NCBI GenBank assembly: GCA_963721075.1
Contig: CAVRHV010000007.1
Coordinates: 186,001-250,000 of the forward strand
Source of the DNA: DATFVA01 sp963721075
Lineage (GTDB): Bacteria; Bacteroidota; Ignavibacteria; Ignavibacteriales; Ignavibacteriaceae
Reading direction: 5' to 3'
Length of the DNA stretch: 64,000 bases
Shown here: one piece after another, positions 1 to 9,414 of the stretch
Layout: every line of letters begins with the position of its first letter
Position numbering within the stretch: the stretch's first letter is position 1
Program-made: the position numbers and the translations under genes
Notes under the pieces: model-generated
Database searches by the model: none
What the model saw: the letters and a program-made list of their open reading frames with translations, nothing else
Told to the model about the DNA's origin: nothing

Positions 1-1916
1 TCACCGTAGCTGACTGACAAACCACCTGCAGTAGCGTATCTGAAACCAGTATCTTTCAGATCATCAAGGAATTTGGCTGTAACTTTGTTTCCCAGCTTTA
101 TAAACATCTGGCCTATAAATCCACCGAAAGTTTTCTTTATAAGCAGCTGGTTAAAATATCCCATTTCTTTTGGAACTATCTGGTTGAAAATAACTCTACC
201 AGTAGTGGTTTCGATAAATTCACCATCAATCTTTACTTTAATCTTTGCATGCAGACCAATAACTTTGGAATTGTAAGCAATTATTACCTCTTCCATTGAT
301 CCAAATACCATTCCCTCACCTTTTTCTCCCTCACGATATTTTGTGAGGTAGTAGCATCCAAGAACGATATCCTGAGTAGGTACTACAATAGGACTGCCGT
401 TTTGGGGTGAAAGAATATTGTGACTGCTTAACATTAATAAACCGGCTTCAAGCTGAGCTTCATATGACAGAGGAACGTGAACAGCCATCTGGTCACCGTC
501 AAAGTCAGCATTAAATGCTGTACATACCATCGGATGAAGCTGAATAGCTCTTCCGTCAATTAAGGTAGGCTGAAATGCCTGGATACCGAGTCTGTGAAGT
601 GTAGGCGCACGGTTCAGCAGTACAGGATGACCTTCGATAATCTTTGCGAGAATATCCCATATGATGGGGTCTTTTCTGTCAACTACCTTTCTTGCACTCT
701 TTACAGTTTTATTATGTCCTCTTTCAATAAGTTTTCTGATTATAAAAGGTTTAAAGAGCTCAACAGCCATATCCTTCGGAAGACCGCACTGATGAAGTTT
801 TAACTCAGGACCAACTACAATAACAGAACGGCCGGAATAGTCAACTCTTTTACCAAGCAGATTCTGACGGAAACGACCCTGTTTTCCCTTCAGCATATCG
901 CTGAGAGATTTAAGAGGTCTGTTATTATCACTCCTTACAGCACTTCCGCGTCTGGAATTATCAAAGAGTGCATCAACGGCTTCCTGCAGCATCCTTTTTT
1001 CATTCCGGAGAATAACTTCCGGAGCTTTGATATCAATTAATCTTTTTAACCTGTTATTTCTTATTATAACTCTTCTATAAAGATCGTTAAGATCTGAAGT
1101 TGCAAATCTTCCACCCTCAAGCGGAACCAGCGGTCTGAGTTCAGGCGGAATAACAGGGATATAGCTAAGAACCATCCATTCGGGTTTATTAGGAACTTTT
1201 ATTTCCTCTTCCTTGAAAGATTCGAGTACTCTCAATCTTTTCAGAATATCTGATTTCTTCTGCTGTGATGTCTCTTCTTTCAGCTGTGCTCTTAATTCTT
1301 TGGATAATGTTTCAACATTAGTTTGTTTAAGCATTTCCTTAACAGCTTCACCGCCTATTTTAGCTACAAATTTCTTCGGGTCGTCATCATCAAGTTTTTC
1401 ATTTCCGGCAGGAAGAGAATTCAATACCTCAAAGTACTGATCTTCTGAAATCAGATCCTTTTTACTTAAGCCTGTAGGACCGGGACTAATAACAACATAC
1501 GATTCATAATAAATAATCTTTTCAAGCTCTTTCAGGCTTATGCCGAGGATATTACCGATCTTTGAAGGCTGAGCCCTGAAGAACCAGATATGAACCACAG
1601 GAACGGCAAGCGCAAGATGTCCCATCCTTTCACGGCGTACACTTTTTTGCGTTACCTCAACACCGCATCTGTCGCAAATGATTCCTTTATAACGTATTCT
1701 CTTATATTTACCGCAGAAACACTCCCAGTCACGTGTTGGTCCGAATATTTTTTCGCAAAAGAGACCATCCTTTTCAGGACGAAAAGAACGATAATTTATC
1801 GTTTCCGGTTTAGTAACTTCACCATAAGATCTCGTAAGAATATCATCGGGACTAGCAAGACTAATTGTGATACTGTTTATATCACGCATTGCATTTTCTT
1901 GAATTCTAAAAGCCAT
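1..1916 (-). CDS. rpoC: RNA polymerase subunit beta' (N-terminal part, cut by window edge)
   Basis: This is the start of the largest RNA polymerase subunit, which carries the catalytic magnesium site. I read about 638 residues from the ATG at 1914-1916 to the left edge with no stop. Near residues 60-80 the zinc-binding segment CFCGKY...ICDRCGVE is present, and the catalytic loop NADFDGDQMAVH is encoded around 490-520. The start has a good Shine-Dalgarno sequence (AGGAG) a few bases upstream. It follows rpoB with a 43-bp gap, the usual rpoBC order, so the two are co-transcribed. No frameshift is visible in the part shown. The C-terminal half lies outside the window. Confidence 0.97.
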   Translation of the reverse strand, partial: MAFRIQENAMRDINSITISLASPDDILTRSYGEVTKPETINYRSFRPEKDGLFCEKIFGPTRDWECFCGKYKRIRYKGIICDRCGVEVTQKSVRRERMGHLALAVPVVHIWFFRAQPSKIGNILGISLKELEKIIYYESYVVISPGPTGLSKKDLISEDQYFEVLNSLPAGNEKLDDDDPKKFVAKIGGEAVKEMLKQTNVETLSKELRAQLKEETSQQKKSDILKRLRVLESFKEEEIKVPNKPEWMVLSYIPVIPPELRPLVPLEGGRFATSDLNDLYRRVIIRNNRLKRLIDIKAPEVILRNEKRMLQEAVDALFDNSRRGSAVRSDNNRPLKSLSDMLKGKQGRFRQNLLGKRVDYSGRSVIVVGPELKLHQCGLPKDMAVELFKPFIIRKLIERGHNKTVKSARKVVDRKDPIIWDILAKIIEGHPVLLNRAPTLHRLGIQAFQPTLIDGRAIQLHPMVCTAFNADFDGDQMAVHVPLSYEAQLEAGLLMLSSHNILSPQNGSPIVVPTQDIVLGCYYLTKYREGEKGEGMVFGSMEEVIIAYNSKVIGLHAKIKVKIDGEFIETTTGRVIFNQIVPKEMGYFNQLLIKKTFGGFIGQMFIKLGNKVTAKFLDDLKDTGFRYATAGGLSVSYG

Positions 1917-1959
1917 TTTTTATCTCCTAATTTCTAAGTGAAAAATTGTTCTTATGGTG

Positions 1960-4900
1960 TTAATTAATTTTTATTTCAAGGCTGAGTCCCTGAAGCTCTT
2001 TAATCAACACGTTGAACGACTCAGGAATATTTGGTTCCTGTAAGTTTTCACCTTTCACTATTGCTTCATATACTTTTGCTCTACCGGCAACATCATCACT
2101 TTTTACGGTCAGGATTTCCTGGAGAATATGAGCAGCACCATAACCTTCAAGTGCCCAGACCTCCATTTCTCCAAACCTCTGACCACCGAACTGCGCTTTA
2201 CCGCCAAGAGGCTGTTGAGTAATCAACGAATATGGTCCAATTGACCTTGCGTGAATCTTATCATCAACAAGGTGGCTTAGTTTCAGCATATAGATATAAC
2301 CGCAGGTGACTTTCTGATGGAATTTCTCTCCTGATCTGCCATCAAGAAGAGTTGTCTTACTTCCCTTTTCGAGTCCTGCTTTTTCAAGCCATGAATCCAC
2401 ATCTTCAATCTTAGCTCCATCAAAGATAGGGGTCGCAAATTTTACTCCCAGAACCTTTCCGGCCCAGCCTAATGCAGTTTCATAAAGCTGTCCAAGATTC
2501 ATTCTTGAAGGCACACCCAGAGGATTTAGTATAATATCAACCGGTGTTCCGTCAGGGAGAAACGGCATATCTTCAGCCGGAACTATCTTTGCAACGACAC
2601 CCTTATTTCCGTGTCGTCCTGCCATTTTATCACCTACCGAAAGTTTACGTTTCTTTGCAACATAAACCTTTGCAAGCTGAACTATTCCCGGAGGAAGTTC
2701 ATCACCGCTGGTGATCTTAATTTTTTCCCGCTTAAATTCTTCTTCAAGCTCAGCGAGAACATCAAAATAGTTTTTGTAAACAGTACTGATATGCGAATTA
2801 AGTTTCTTGGATTCAAACCAATCGAGTGTGTAATCGAGTTTAGTAATATCCTCCATTGAAGAGAATGTAGAATCTTTAATTCCGGTACCGCTTCTTAGGA
2901 CTATACTGCCGTCAAGATCGCGTATTCCTGTAGTAGTATTACCGTCAGTAAGTCTCGTTAATTTATCAACAAGCTTATTATAATGATCAGTTATTTTATT
3001 TTTATGTTCCTGTTCCAGGTTATCAAGAAGTTTCTTCTCCTGCTTCTTTGATTCATTATCTCTTCTCTTCCTGCTGAAGAGCCTTGTTTTAATAACAGTT
3101 CCTTTCAATCCGGGAGGTGCTTTCAGGGATGCATCTTTAACATCTCCTGCCTTGTCTCCGAATATAGCTCTTAACAGTTTTTCTTCCGGTGTCGGATCGG
3201 TTTCGCCTTTTGGAGTAATTTTACCAATTAAAATATCTCCTTCTTTAACTTCGGCACCTTCTCTTATTATACCATTCTCGTCGAGATTTTTAACAGCTTC
3301 TTCACTTACGTTCGGGATTTCACGGGTTAACTCTTCTTCACCTCGTTTTGTTTCCCTTACCTGAAGCTCAAATTCTTCGATATGAATCGAAGTATAAATA
3401 TCCTCGCTTACAACTCTTTCGCTTATTATAATAGCATCCTCAAAGTTATATCCGCGCCAGGGCATAAAAGCAACAAGAACGTTTCTTCCGAGAGCAAGCT
3501 CTCCCTGATCTGTGGAAGTACCATCTGCCAGAACATCGCCTTTGGAGATTTTTTGTCCCTGTTTAACAACAGGACGCTGATTCACGCTTGTTTCCTGGTT
3601 GGTTCCATGAAACTTCGTGAGTTTATAGGTTACGCTTTTCTTATCGACGAAAGTAGTTAATGCTTCTATACTATGAGGATTTATATCATAGTTAACAGTT
3701 ATCCTGGTTGCATCAACGTAATCTATAGTACCGTTTTCTTCAGCGATGATAACTGCTTTAGAATCCGTAGCAACCTTCTTTTCCATTCCGGTCCCTACAA
3801 GCGGGGCTTCCGGACGAAGCAGAGGAACAGCCTGACGCTGCATGTTTGAACCCATGAGAGCTCTGTTCGCATCATCATGTTCAAGGAACGGAATTAATGC
3901 TGCTGCTGCTGACACAATCTGTGCAGGAGCAACATCCATATATTGAATATTATCAGGAGTTACAATCGGGAATTCACCCTTTAACCTCGACTTAACTCTT
4001 TCATTCAGGAATTTTCCCTGTTCGGTTATAGGCGCATTAGCCTGAGCAATTGTAAATTGATCCTCCTGTTCGGCAGTAAGATATTCAACTTCATCAGTTA
4101 CCTTACCTTTTACAACCTTTCGATAGGGAGTTTCAAGGAATCCGTAACGGTTAACTCTTGCAAAAATTGTAAGGGAAGAGATCAAACCGATATTAGGACC
4201 TTCAGGCGTTTCAATCGGGCAAAGGCGTCCATAATGAGTATAATGAACGTCACGAACCTCAAATCCGGCTCTCTCTCTGGTAAGACCACCTGGTCCCAGG
4301 GCAGACATTCTTCTCTTATGAGTCATTTCAGCAAGAGGATTGGTCTGATCCATGAACTGCGAAAGCTGGTTTGTACCGAAGAAAGCATTTATTACGCTGC
4401 TGATCGTTCTGGCATTTACCAGGTCCTGAGGGGTAAAATTCTCAGTATCCCGCATATTCATTCGTTCTTTAATCGTCCTGGCCATACGAGCCATACCTAT
4501 ATTGAACTGCTGTCCTAACTGTTCACCTACAGTTCTGATTCTTCTGTTTCCCAGATGATCGATATCATCAACCGACTGCTCACCGTTTCTTAATCTGATA
4601 ATGTATTTCATTATCTCGATAATATCTTCAACGGTAAGGATCGTTACTGTTTCGGGCATATCAAGTTTAAGTTTGTCGTTCATCCTATGACGACCGACAT
4701 CACCAAGATCATACCTTTTATCGTTGAAGAAAAGTTTATCAATTAAGCCCTGTGCAGTATCAAGATCAGGAGCTTCACCTGAACGCAGCTGACGGTATAT
4801 AGCAAATAAGGCTTCTTCCTTGGTATGTGCCGTATCCTTACGCAAAGTATTGAGGATCAGATCCTGCTCGGGAGAAGTATCTTTAATAACCAGCTTTAAG

Positions 4901-5720
4901 GTATCAATTTCAATTTCTTTAAGTCTGTCAATATCATCCTCGGTAAGAGTGCTTTCCTTTGTCAGGAAGATCTCACCGGTAGACATATCAAAAATATCAC
5001 TCGCAACTACTCTTCCTACATAATCATCAAGTTTTGCCTTTTTAACATTTATCTCTTCAATAAGATGGAAGAGGTTAAGGATATCATCATCAGAAGCATA
5101 TCCTAATGCTCTAAGCAAAGTAGTAGCAGGAAATTTTTTCCTTCTATCTATATATACGTACATTATATAATTGATATCGGTAGCGAACTCGACCCAAGAT
5201 CCGCGCAGCGGGATAATACGTGCCGAGTAAATAGGGGTACCGTTCGGATGCACTGTTTGAGCAAATGCTACTCCCGGGAGAACGATGAAGCTGCGAAACA
5301 ACAACACGCTCCGCACCATTAATAATAAAAGTCCCTTTTTCTGTCATAAACGGGAGATTACCAAGGTAGACCTCCTGTTCAACACTATTTACAAATTCTT
5401 CAGTTTCGGGATCTTTGGTAGAGAGACGCAGCTTTACCTTTCAGCGGAGCTGAAAAAGTAAGACCTCTCTCAAGGCACTCCTGCACAGAATACCTTGGTT
5501 TTTCAATATAATACTCAATAAAATCAAGTCTGTAGATTTCTTTATTATCGAAGATCGGGAAATTCGAAGAAAAGACCTGCTGCAGACCTTTATTTTCCCT
5601 TTTTGAGGGAAGAACCCTCATCTGCACAAAATCTTCGAAAGAATCATTCTGGATACTCAACAAGTCAGGAGACTCAATAACACTCTCAATCCTACCGAAG
5701 GAAATTCTATTATTATTCAA
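1960..5720 (-). CDS. rpoB: RNA polymerase subunit beta, interrupted by two apparent +1 indels
   Basis: This is the second large catalytic subunit of RNA polymerase, about 1252 residues after correction. It is spread over three frames. Residues 1 to about 93 (start MNNNRISFG) are read from 5720. After one surplus base at 5437-5438 the frame continues as KVKLRLSTKDPETEEFVNSV. After another surplus base at 5273-5278 it continues as PGVAFAQTVHPNG and runs open to the stop at 1960. Removing those two bases gives 3759 nt, exactly 1253 codons. Core motifs such as ETPEGPNIGLI, GDKMAGRHGNKG and FGEMEVWALE are intact. The start is TTG (5718-5720) with a perfect AGGAGG about 8 nt upstream; an in-frame stop lies further upstream and there is no alternative ATG. 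It is expressed with rplJL and rpoC. The breaks are probably consensus errors, because this gene is essential. Confidence 0.95.
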
Positions 5721-5804
5721 ATTAAAAACCTCCTATTAATGTTCATTATACTACTTTCAGAGCAGAACCTTAAACAACGTGTACAAAAAATTATAAAAAG
5801 CAAT

Positions 5805-5825
5805 AAGACGGACTTCACCCGTCTT
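5805..5825 (-). terminator. rplL-rpoB intergenic attenuator hairpin
   Basis: On the minus strand AAGACGG and CCGTCTT form a 7-bp stem with a 7-nt loop, followed by ATTGCTTTTT and further T-rich sequence. It lies between the rplL stop and the rpoB start. Partial terminators at this position are known in E. coli and lower rpoBC expression relative to the ribosomal proteins. The role here is inferred from position and structure. Confidence 0.65.
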
Positions 5826-5861
5826 ACTACTTTAGTAAATATATCTGGTAATATTTGTGAT

Positions 5862-6242
5862 TTACTTTATCTGAACGGTTGCACCAGCTTCTTCAAACTC
5901 TTTTTTGAGTTTTTCAGCTTCATCTTTCGACACACCTTCTTTTACAGGCTTTGGAGCTGTATCAACAAGGTCTTTAGCTTCCTTCAGTCCAAGTCCTGTA
6001 TGAGCTCTTACGACTTTAATAACGTTGATCTTTTTGTCTCCAACACCCTGAAGAATTACGTCAAACTCTGTTTTTTCTTCTACTGCTGCTGCACCGCCAG
6101 CCGGAGCTCCGCCGCCTGCCATAACAACAGGAGCTGCTGCAGTTACGCCAAATTCTTCTTCTAATGCTTTCTTCAATTCAGCTGCTTCTAACAGAGATAA
6201 TCCTTTAATCTTTTCAACTATTTCTGCTACTTTTTCGGCCAT
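5862..6242 (-). CDS. rplL: 50S ribosomal protein L7/L12
   Basis: This is the stalk protein of the large ribosomal subunit, which recruits translation GTPases. It has 126 residues, the normal length. The N-terminal dimerisation helices (MAEKVAEIVEKIKGLSLLEA) are followed by an Ala/Gly-rich hinge at about residues 34-54, then the globular C-terminal domain with the conserved GLGLKEAKDLVD segment. It follows rplJ after 38 bp, the conserved rplJL pair. The spacer to rpoB contains an attenuator-like hairpin. Confidence 0.98.
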   Translation of the reverse strand: MAEKVAEIVEKIKGLSLLEAAELKKALEEEFGVTAAAPVVMAGGGAPAGGAAAVEEKTEFDVILQGVGDKKINVIKVVRAHTGLGLKEAKDLVDTAPKPVKEGVSKDEAEKLKKEFEEAGATVQIK

Positions 6243-6280
6243 TTTATATTTCTCCTAATAAATTTTTTCTTTGGTTAAAG

Positions 6281-6805
6281 TTATGCTGCTTCACGTTTTG
6301 AAATCTCGTCTATTACGCTGACAAGATCTCTCATCACAGCATTTATTGCTCCGACTATACCGGATGCCGGCGAATTCAGACTTCCCATAATGCTAGCTAT
6401 GATCTCTTTCTTTGAAGGGAGAGAAGCCAGTTCATTCAAACTGCTCCCATCATAGTATTGATCCTCTATGTAGCAGGCTTTCATAGAAAGTTTCTGAATG
6501 CTATCAAAATACTTTTTGATAACTTTTGCAGGAGCAACCGGATTATCGGCAGTTGCAAAAGCATAGCCCGTCATTCCAACTAAATGATCGGACAGCTTTG
6601 CGTATTTACCGCTTTCATCGAGGGCTCTTTTGAATAAGGTATTTTTGAACACCTTATACTTAATTCCCTCTTTCCGGAATTCAGTACGGATATCATTTAT
6701 ATCTGCAACAGTAACCCCGGAATAATCGGTAAGATACACCGCGTTGGAGTTATCGATTAGCTCTTTAACTTCGCCTACGATATCTACCTTTTCATTCTTT
6801 TTCAT
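6281..6805 (-). CDS. rplJ: 50S ribosomal protein L10
   Basis: This is the base of the ribosomal stalk and binds the L7/L12 dimers. It has 174 residues, as is usual. The N-terminal rRNA-binding domain includes YLTDYSGVTVADINDIRTEFR, broken here only by its natural variation, and the C-terminal helix that holds L12 ends in SVIDEISKREAA. It lies 66 bp downstream of rplA. In many bacteria that spacer carries an L10-binding leader; I see no motif here clear enough to call. Confidence 0.97.
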   Translation of the reverse strand: MKKNEKVDIVGEVKELIDNSNAVYLTDYSGVTVADINDIRTEFRKEGIKYKVFKNTLFKRALDESGKYAKLSDHLVGMTGYAFATADNPVAPAKVIKKYFDSIQKLSMKACYIEDQYYDGSSLNELASLPSKKEIIASIMGSLNSPASGIVGAINAVMRDLVSVIDEISKREAA

Positions 6806-6871
6806 TTTTCTCCCGTATCAGATTTTATGTTAATCGGATCGGCCAGAAGCATTTTATGAGTGCGTAAACTT

Positions 6872-7567
6872 TTAGTGTTGTACAATTTCTTCTTTGCTGA
6901 TCTTCAGTCCAGGTCCCATCGTACTGGACAGATAAATACTCTTTATATATTGTCCTTTTGCTGATGCCGGTTTTAGCTTTACGATTGTATTGAGGAAAGC
7001 TCTGGCATTTTCAGCAAGTTTTTCGGCTTCAAAATTCATTTTACCAATTGATGTGTGAACAATTCCGGCTTTTTCTACACGAAAGTCAATTTTTCCGGCT
7101 TTTACCTCTTTTACGGCATTGGCAACATCCTGTGTTACAGTACCGCTTTTAGGATTCGGCATTAAACCTTTAGGACCAAGGATCCTTCCCAGTTTTCCGA
7201 GTTCACCCATCGAATCGGGGGTAGCAACAATAACATCAACGTCAGTCCATCCGCCTTTAATTTTTTCAAGATATTCTTCGAATCCTGCGAATTCGGCTCC
7301 TGCATCGAGAGCTTCCTGAGCCTTGGCACCCTTGGCAATTACAAGAACTTTAACTTCCTTGCCGGTTCCATTAGGCAATGTAACTGTTCCTCTAACCATC
7401 TGGTCAGCATGTCTCGGATCAACGCCAAGTCTTACCGCGCAGTCAACCGATTCAGTAAACTTAACTTTAGAACTTTCTTTCAAAGCCTGAACGGCATCAA
7501 TAATAGAATATTCTTTTTTAACGTCTACCGACTTTAGTATGTCTTTGTTTCTTTTTGAATTTTGCAT
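6872..7567 (-). CDS. rplA: 50S ribosomal protein L1
   Basis: L1 binds 23S rRNA at the mobile L1 stalk near the E site and often acts as a translational repressor of rplKA. It has 231 residues, the normal length. Conserved segments include the C-terminal-side hallmark GPKGLMPNPKSGTVT and VRGTVTLPNGTGK. The gene lies 21 bp after rplK and clearly belongs to the same transcript. Confidence 0.98.
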   Translation of the reverse strand: MQNSKRNKDILKSVDVKKEYSIIDAVQALKESSKVKFTESVDCAVRLGVDPRHADQMVRGTVTLPNGTGKEVKVLVIAKGAKAQEALDAGAEFAGFEEYLEKIKGGWTDVDVIVATPDSMGELGKLGRILGPKGLMPNPKSGTVTQDVANAVKEVKAGKIDFRVEKAGIVHTSIGKMNFEAEKLAENARAFLNTIVKLKPASAKGQYIKSIYLSSTMGPGLKISKEEIVQH

Positions 7568-7588
7568 TGCTATACCATAATAAAATTT

Positions 7589-8014
7589 TTAATCTTCTAC
7601 TGTTATTCCCATACTTCTTGCAGTTCCGGCTACCATACTCATCGCATGATCAACATCAAACGCATTCAGATCCGGCATCTTCAATTCTGCAATTTCCTTA
7701 ACCTGGGATTTAGTTACTTTTGCCACCTTATTTCTGTGAGGTTCAGCTGAACCTTTTTCAATTTTAGCCGCACGTTTTAATAAAACAGCAGCCGGAGGAG
7801 TTTTAGTAATAAAAGTAAATGATTTATCTGCAAAAACAGTAATCACCACAGGAATTATCAAACCTTCTTTATCCTGCGTTCTTGCGTTAAACTGTTTGCA
7901 GAATTCCATAATATTCACACCCTTCTGGCCTAATGCAGGACCAACGGGAGGTGAAGGATTAGCTTTACCTGCTGGAATCTGTAGCTTAATAAATCCGCTT
8001 ATTTTCTTTGCCAT
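7589..8014 (-). CDS. rplK: 50S ribosomal protein L11
   Basis: L11 binds the GTPase-associated centre of 23S rRNA. It has 141 residues with the expected Gly/Pro-rich N-terminal stretch (QIPAGKANPSPPVGPALGQKG) and the C-terminal RNA-binding domain ending ARSMGITVED. It lies 22 bp after nusG, in the conserved secE-nusG-rplKAJL order. Confidence 0.98.
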   Translation of the reverse strand: MAKKISGFIKLQIPAGKANPSPPVGPALGQKGVNIMEFCKQFNARTQDKEGLIIPVVITVFADKSFTFITKTPPAAVLLKRAAKIEKGSAEPHRNKVAKVTKSQVKEIAELKMPDLNAFDVDHAMSMVAGTARSMGITVED

Positions 8015-8036
8015 ATTGTTTACCTATCGGATAAAA

Positions 8037-8573
8037 TTATTTTTCTAATTCTGCCTGAACAAAATCTATCTCAACCGGTGTTTTTCTTCCGAAGATTGAG
8101 ACCATAACCTTTATTTTCATTTTCTCTTCGTTTACTTCCTGTACAGTACCCGAGAAATTATTAAATGGTCCGTCTATTATTTTCACAAGATCCCCGGTCC
8201 TGAAAATAGTTTCCATTCTTTCGCTGCTTTCATCCTGGGAGATCCTGCCGACTATCCTCTTCACCTCTTCCGGCTGTAAAGGATTCGGGTTGTTTCTGGT
8301 TCCGAGAAATCCCATAACAGAAGCAGTATTAAGTATAAATTCTTTAACCTGGTTGTCGAGATCAGCATTTACAAGAATATAACCCGGGAAGAAATTTTTA
8401 GTCTTGCTTTTCTTTTTGCCGTCTTTTACTTCGAAAACTTTCTCCATCGGAACGAGAATTTCCTGGATCTTGGCGCGAAGCTGCTCGTTATCGTTGAGTT
8501 CGTTCTCGAGAAGGGTCTTAACCTTGTTCTCGTGACCGGAAAATGTTCTAACTACATACCATTTAAATTCCAT
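8037..8573 (-). CDS. nusG: Transcription termination/antitermination factor NusG
   Basis: NusG binds RNA polymerase, raises processivity and couples to Rho or ribosomes. It has 178 residues. The N-terminal NGN domain begins WYVVRTFSGHENKVK and contains FFPGYILV; the C-terminal KOW domain contains GDLVKIIDGPFNNFSGTV. It starts 12 bp after secE, the conserved neighbour. Confidence 0.98.
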   Translation of the reverse strand: MEFKWYVVRTFSGHENKVKTLLENELNDNEQLRAKIQEILVPMEKVFEVKDGKKKSKTKNFFPGYILVNADLDNQVKEFILNTASVMGFLGTRNNPNPLQPEEVKRIVGRISQDESSERMETIFRTGDLVKIIDGPFNNFSGTVQEVNEEKMKIKVMVSIFGRKTPVEIDFVQAELEK

Positions 8574-8585
8574 ACCAAATGCTAA

Positions 8586-8768
8586 CTAAAAAATTCCTTT
8601 AAATATTTGATTTATCGCCATATCTATGATGTACGTAAACGCTGCAATAACTAAACAAACAACAATAACCACTACAGTTGACTCTTTTAGTTCATCAGTA
8701 GTGGGCCAGGTCACTTTTTTCATTTCTTTAACTACATCATTAAAGAAATTGACAATTTTTTCTTTCAT
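8586..8768 (-). CDS. secE: Preprotein translocase subunit SecE
   Basis: This is the small inner-membrane subunit of the SecYEG channel. It has 60 residues, typical for single-span SecE. The amphipathic segment FFNDVVKEMKKVTWPTTDEL carries the conserved KVTWPT motif and is followed by one membrane helix (VVVIVVCLVIAAFTYIID). It lies between tRNA-Trp and nusG. Confidence 0.97.
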   Translation of the reverse strand: MKEKIVNFFNDVVKEMKKVTWPTTDELKESTVVVIVVCLVIAAFTYIIDMAINQIFKGIF

Positions 8769-8797
8769 TCCAGAAAACTTTCCTAAATTAACTCTTG

Positions 8798-8871
8798 CAC
8801 GTCAGGAGGGACTCGAACCCCCAACCTGCGGTTTTGGAGACCGCTGCTCTAGCCAATTGAGCTACTGACGT
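8798..8871 (-). tRNA. trnW: tRNA-Trp (CCA)
   Basis: The minus strand folds as a complete cloverleaf. The acceptor ACGTCAG pairs with CTGACGT, the anticodon loop is CTCCAAA (anticodon CCA), and the T loop is TTCGAGT. The discriminator is G and the 3' CCA is not encoded. It sits between rpmG and secE, the usual place for tRNA-Trp. Confidence 0.96.
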
Positions 8872-8878
8872 AGCAAAC

Positions 8879-9028
8879 TCATTTTGTTTCTTTATGAACA
8901 GTATGCTTTTTATCCCAGCGGCAGTACTTTTTGTACTCAACACGGCCTGGGTGCAGTCTCTTATTTTTTGTCGTAGTGTAATTTCTTCTTTTACACTCCG
9001 TACATTCTAAAGTTATTATATCTCTCAT
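8879..9028 (-). CDS. rpmG: 50S ribosomal protein L33
   Basis: This short gene encodes 49 residues beginning MRDIITLECTECKRRNYTTT and ending DKKHTVHKETK. L33 is a small protein of the large subunit near the E site. The first zinc-ribbon half CTEC is present; the second half has a single Cys (KKYCRWDKK) instead of CxxC, so zinc binding is doubtful and it looks like a C-minus or intermediate form. It lies between tRNA-Thr and tRNA-Trp, where rpmG often follows tuf; tuf itself is missing. Confidence 0.95.
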   Translation of the reverse strand: MRDIITLECTECKRRNYTTTKNKRLHPGRVEYKKYCRWDKKHTVHKETK

Positions 9029-9114
9029 AATATTTTAATTTTAGGTTGTCTCAATCTAACCAGTGATATGAAGTGTCCTGATCAATCAGGAATACTTTAA
9101 CAATTCAAGCCGAC

Positions 9115-9143
9115 AAATCAGTATCCCGGAACTAACGTGTCAA
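9115..9143 (-). promoter_or_regulatory. Candidate sigma-70-type promoter for rpmG-trnW-secE-nusG
   Basis: On the minus strand a perfect -35 box TTGACA (9138-9143) is followed after 17 bp by TGATTT (9115-9120), a weak -10. It lies just after tRNA-Thr and upstream of rpmG, in the spot where tuf would be. The -35 is good and the -10 poor, so this is only a candidate. Confidence 0.35.
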
Positions 9144-9151
9144 CTCTTTTG

Positions 9152-9224
9152 AGCTGACGACCGGGATTGAACCGGTGACCTCATCCTTACCAAGGATGTG
9201 CTCTACCAACTGAGCTACGTCAGC
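9152..9224 (-). tRNA. trnT: tRNA-Thr (GGT)
   Basis: Minus-strand cloverleaf: the acceptor GCTGACG pairs with CGTCAGC, the anticodon loop is TTGGTAA (anticodon GGT), and the T loop is TTCAATC. No CCA is encoded. It is 11 bp downstream of tRNA-Gly in the same cluster. Confidence 0.96.
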
Positions 9225-9235
9225 AGCAATTCCAG

Positions 9236-9309
9236 AGCGGGAGACGGGACTCGAACCCGCGACCAACAGCTTGGAAGGCTGTGACTCTAGCCAACTGAGT
9301 TACTCCCGC
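9236..9309 (-). tRNA. trnG: tRNA-Gly (TCC)
   Basis: Minus-strand cloverleaf: the acceptor GCGGGAG pairs with CTCCCGC, the anticodon stem ACAGC/GCTGT encloses the loop CTTCCAA (anticodon TCC), and the T loop is TTCGAGT. No CCA is encoded. It is followed closely by tRNA-Thr. Confidence 0.96.
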
Positions 9310-9356
9310 ATAACACTAAACAAAATTTTTAAGAACTGGATTTATTTTTTCCGCAC

Positions 9357-9397
9357 AAAAAAATAAGGGAACCATTTATGAATAAGTTATTCCCTTA
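9357..9397 (-). terminator. Intrinsic terminator between tRNA-Tyr and tRNA-Gly
   Basis: On the minus strand TAAGGGAA (9390-9397) pairs with TTCCCTTA (9364-9371) across an 18-nt loop and is followed at once by seven T residues. It sits directly after tRNA-Tyr and suggests that much of the tRNA-Tyr transcription stops there. Confidence 0.6.
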
Positions 9398-9414
9398 ACA
9401 AAATTTCTTAGCTG

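Noticed and set aside
4057..4518. 153-codon plus-strand ORF inside rpoB
   Set aside because: It is antisense to conserved rpoB sequence and has no features of its own; similar shadows lie over most long genes here.
5144..5347. Separate small gene beginning MTEKGTFIINGAERV
   Set aside because: It is the middle piece of rpoB between the two frame breaks; the sequence is typical beta subunit.
5273..5438. Programmed ribosomal frameshifting in rpoB
   Set aside because: No slippery heptamer or stimulatory structure was seen, and six other genes in the window show the same kind of single-base break, so sequence error is simpler.
6806..6871. L10 leader RNA before rplJ
   Set aside because: The position is right, but I could not find the conserved kink-turn-like fold with confidence in 66 nt.
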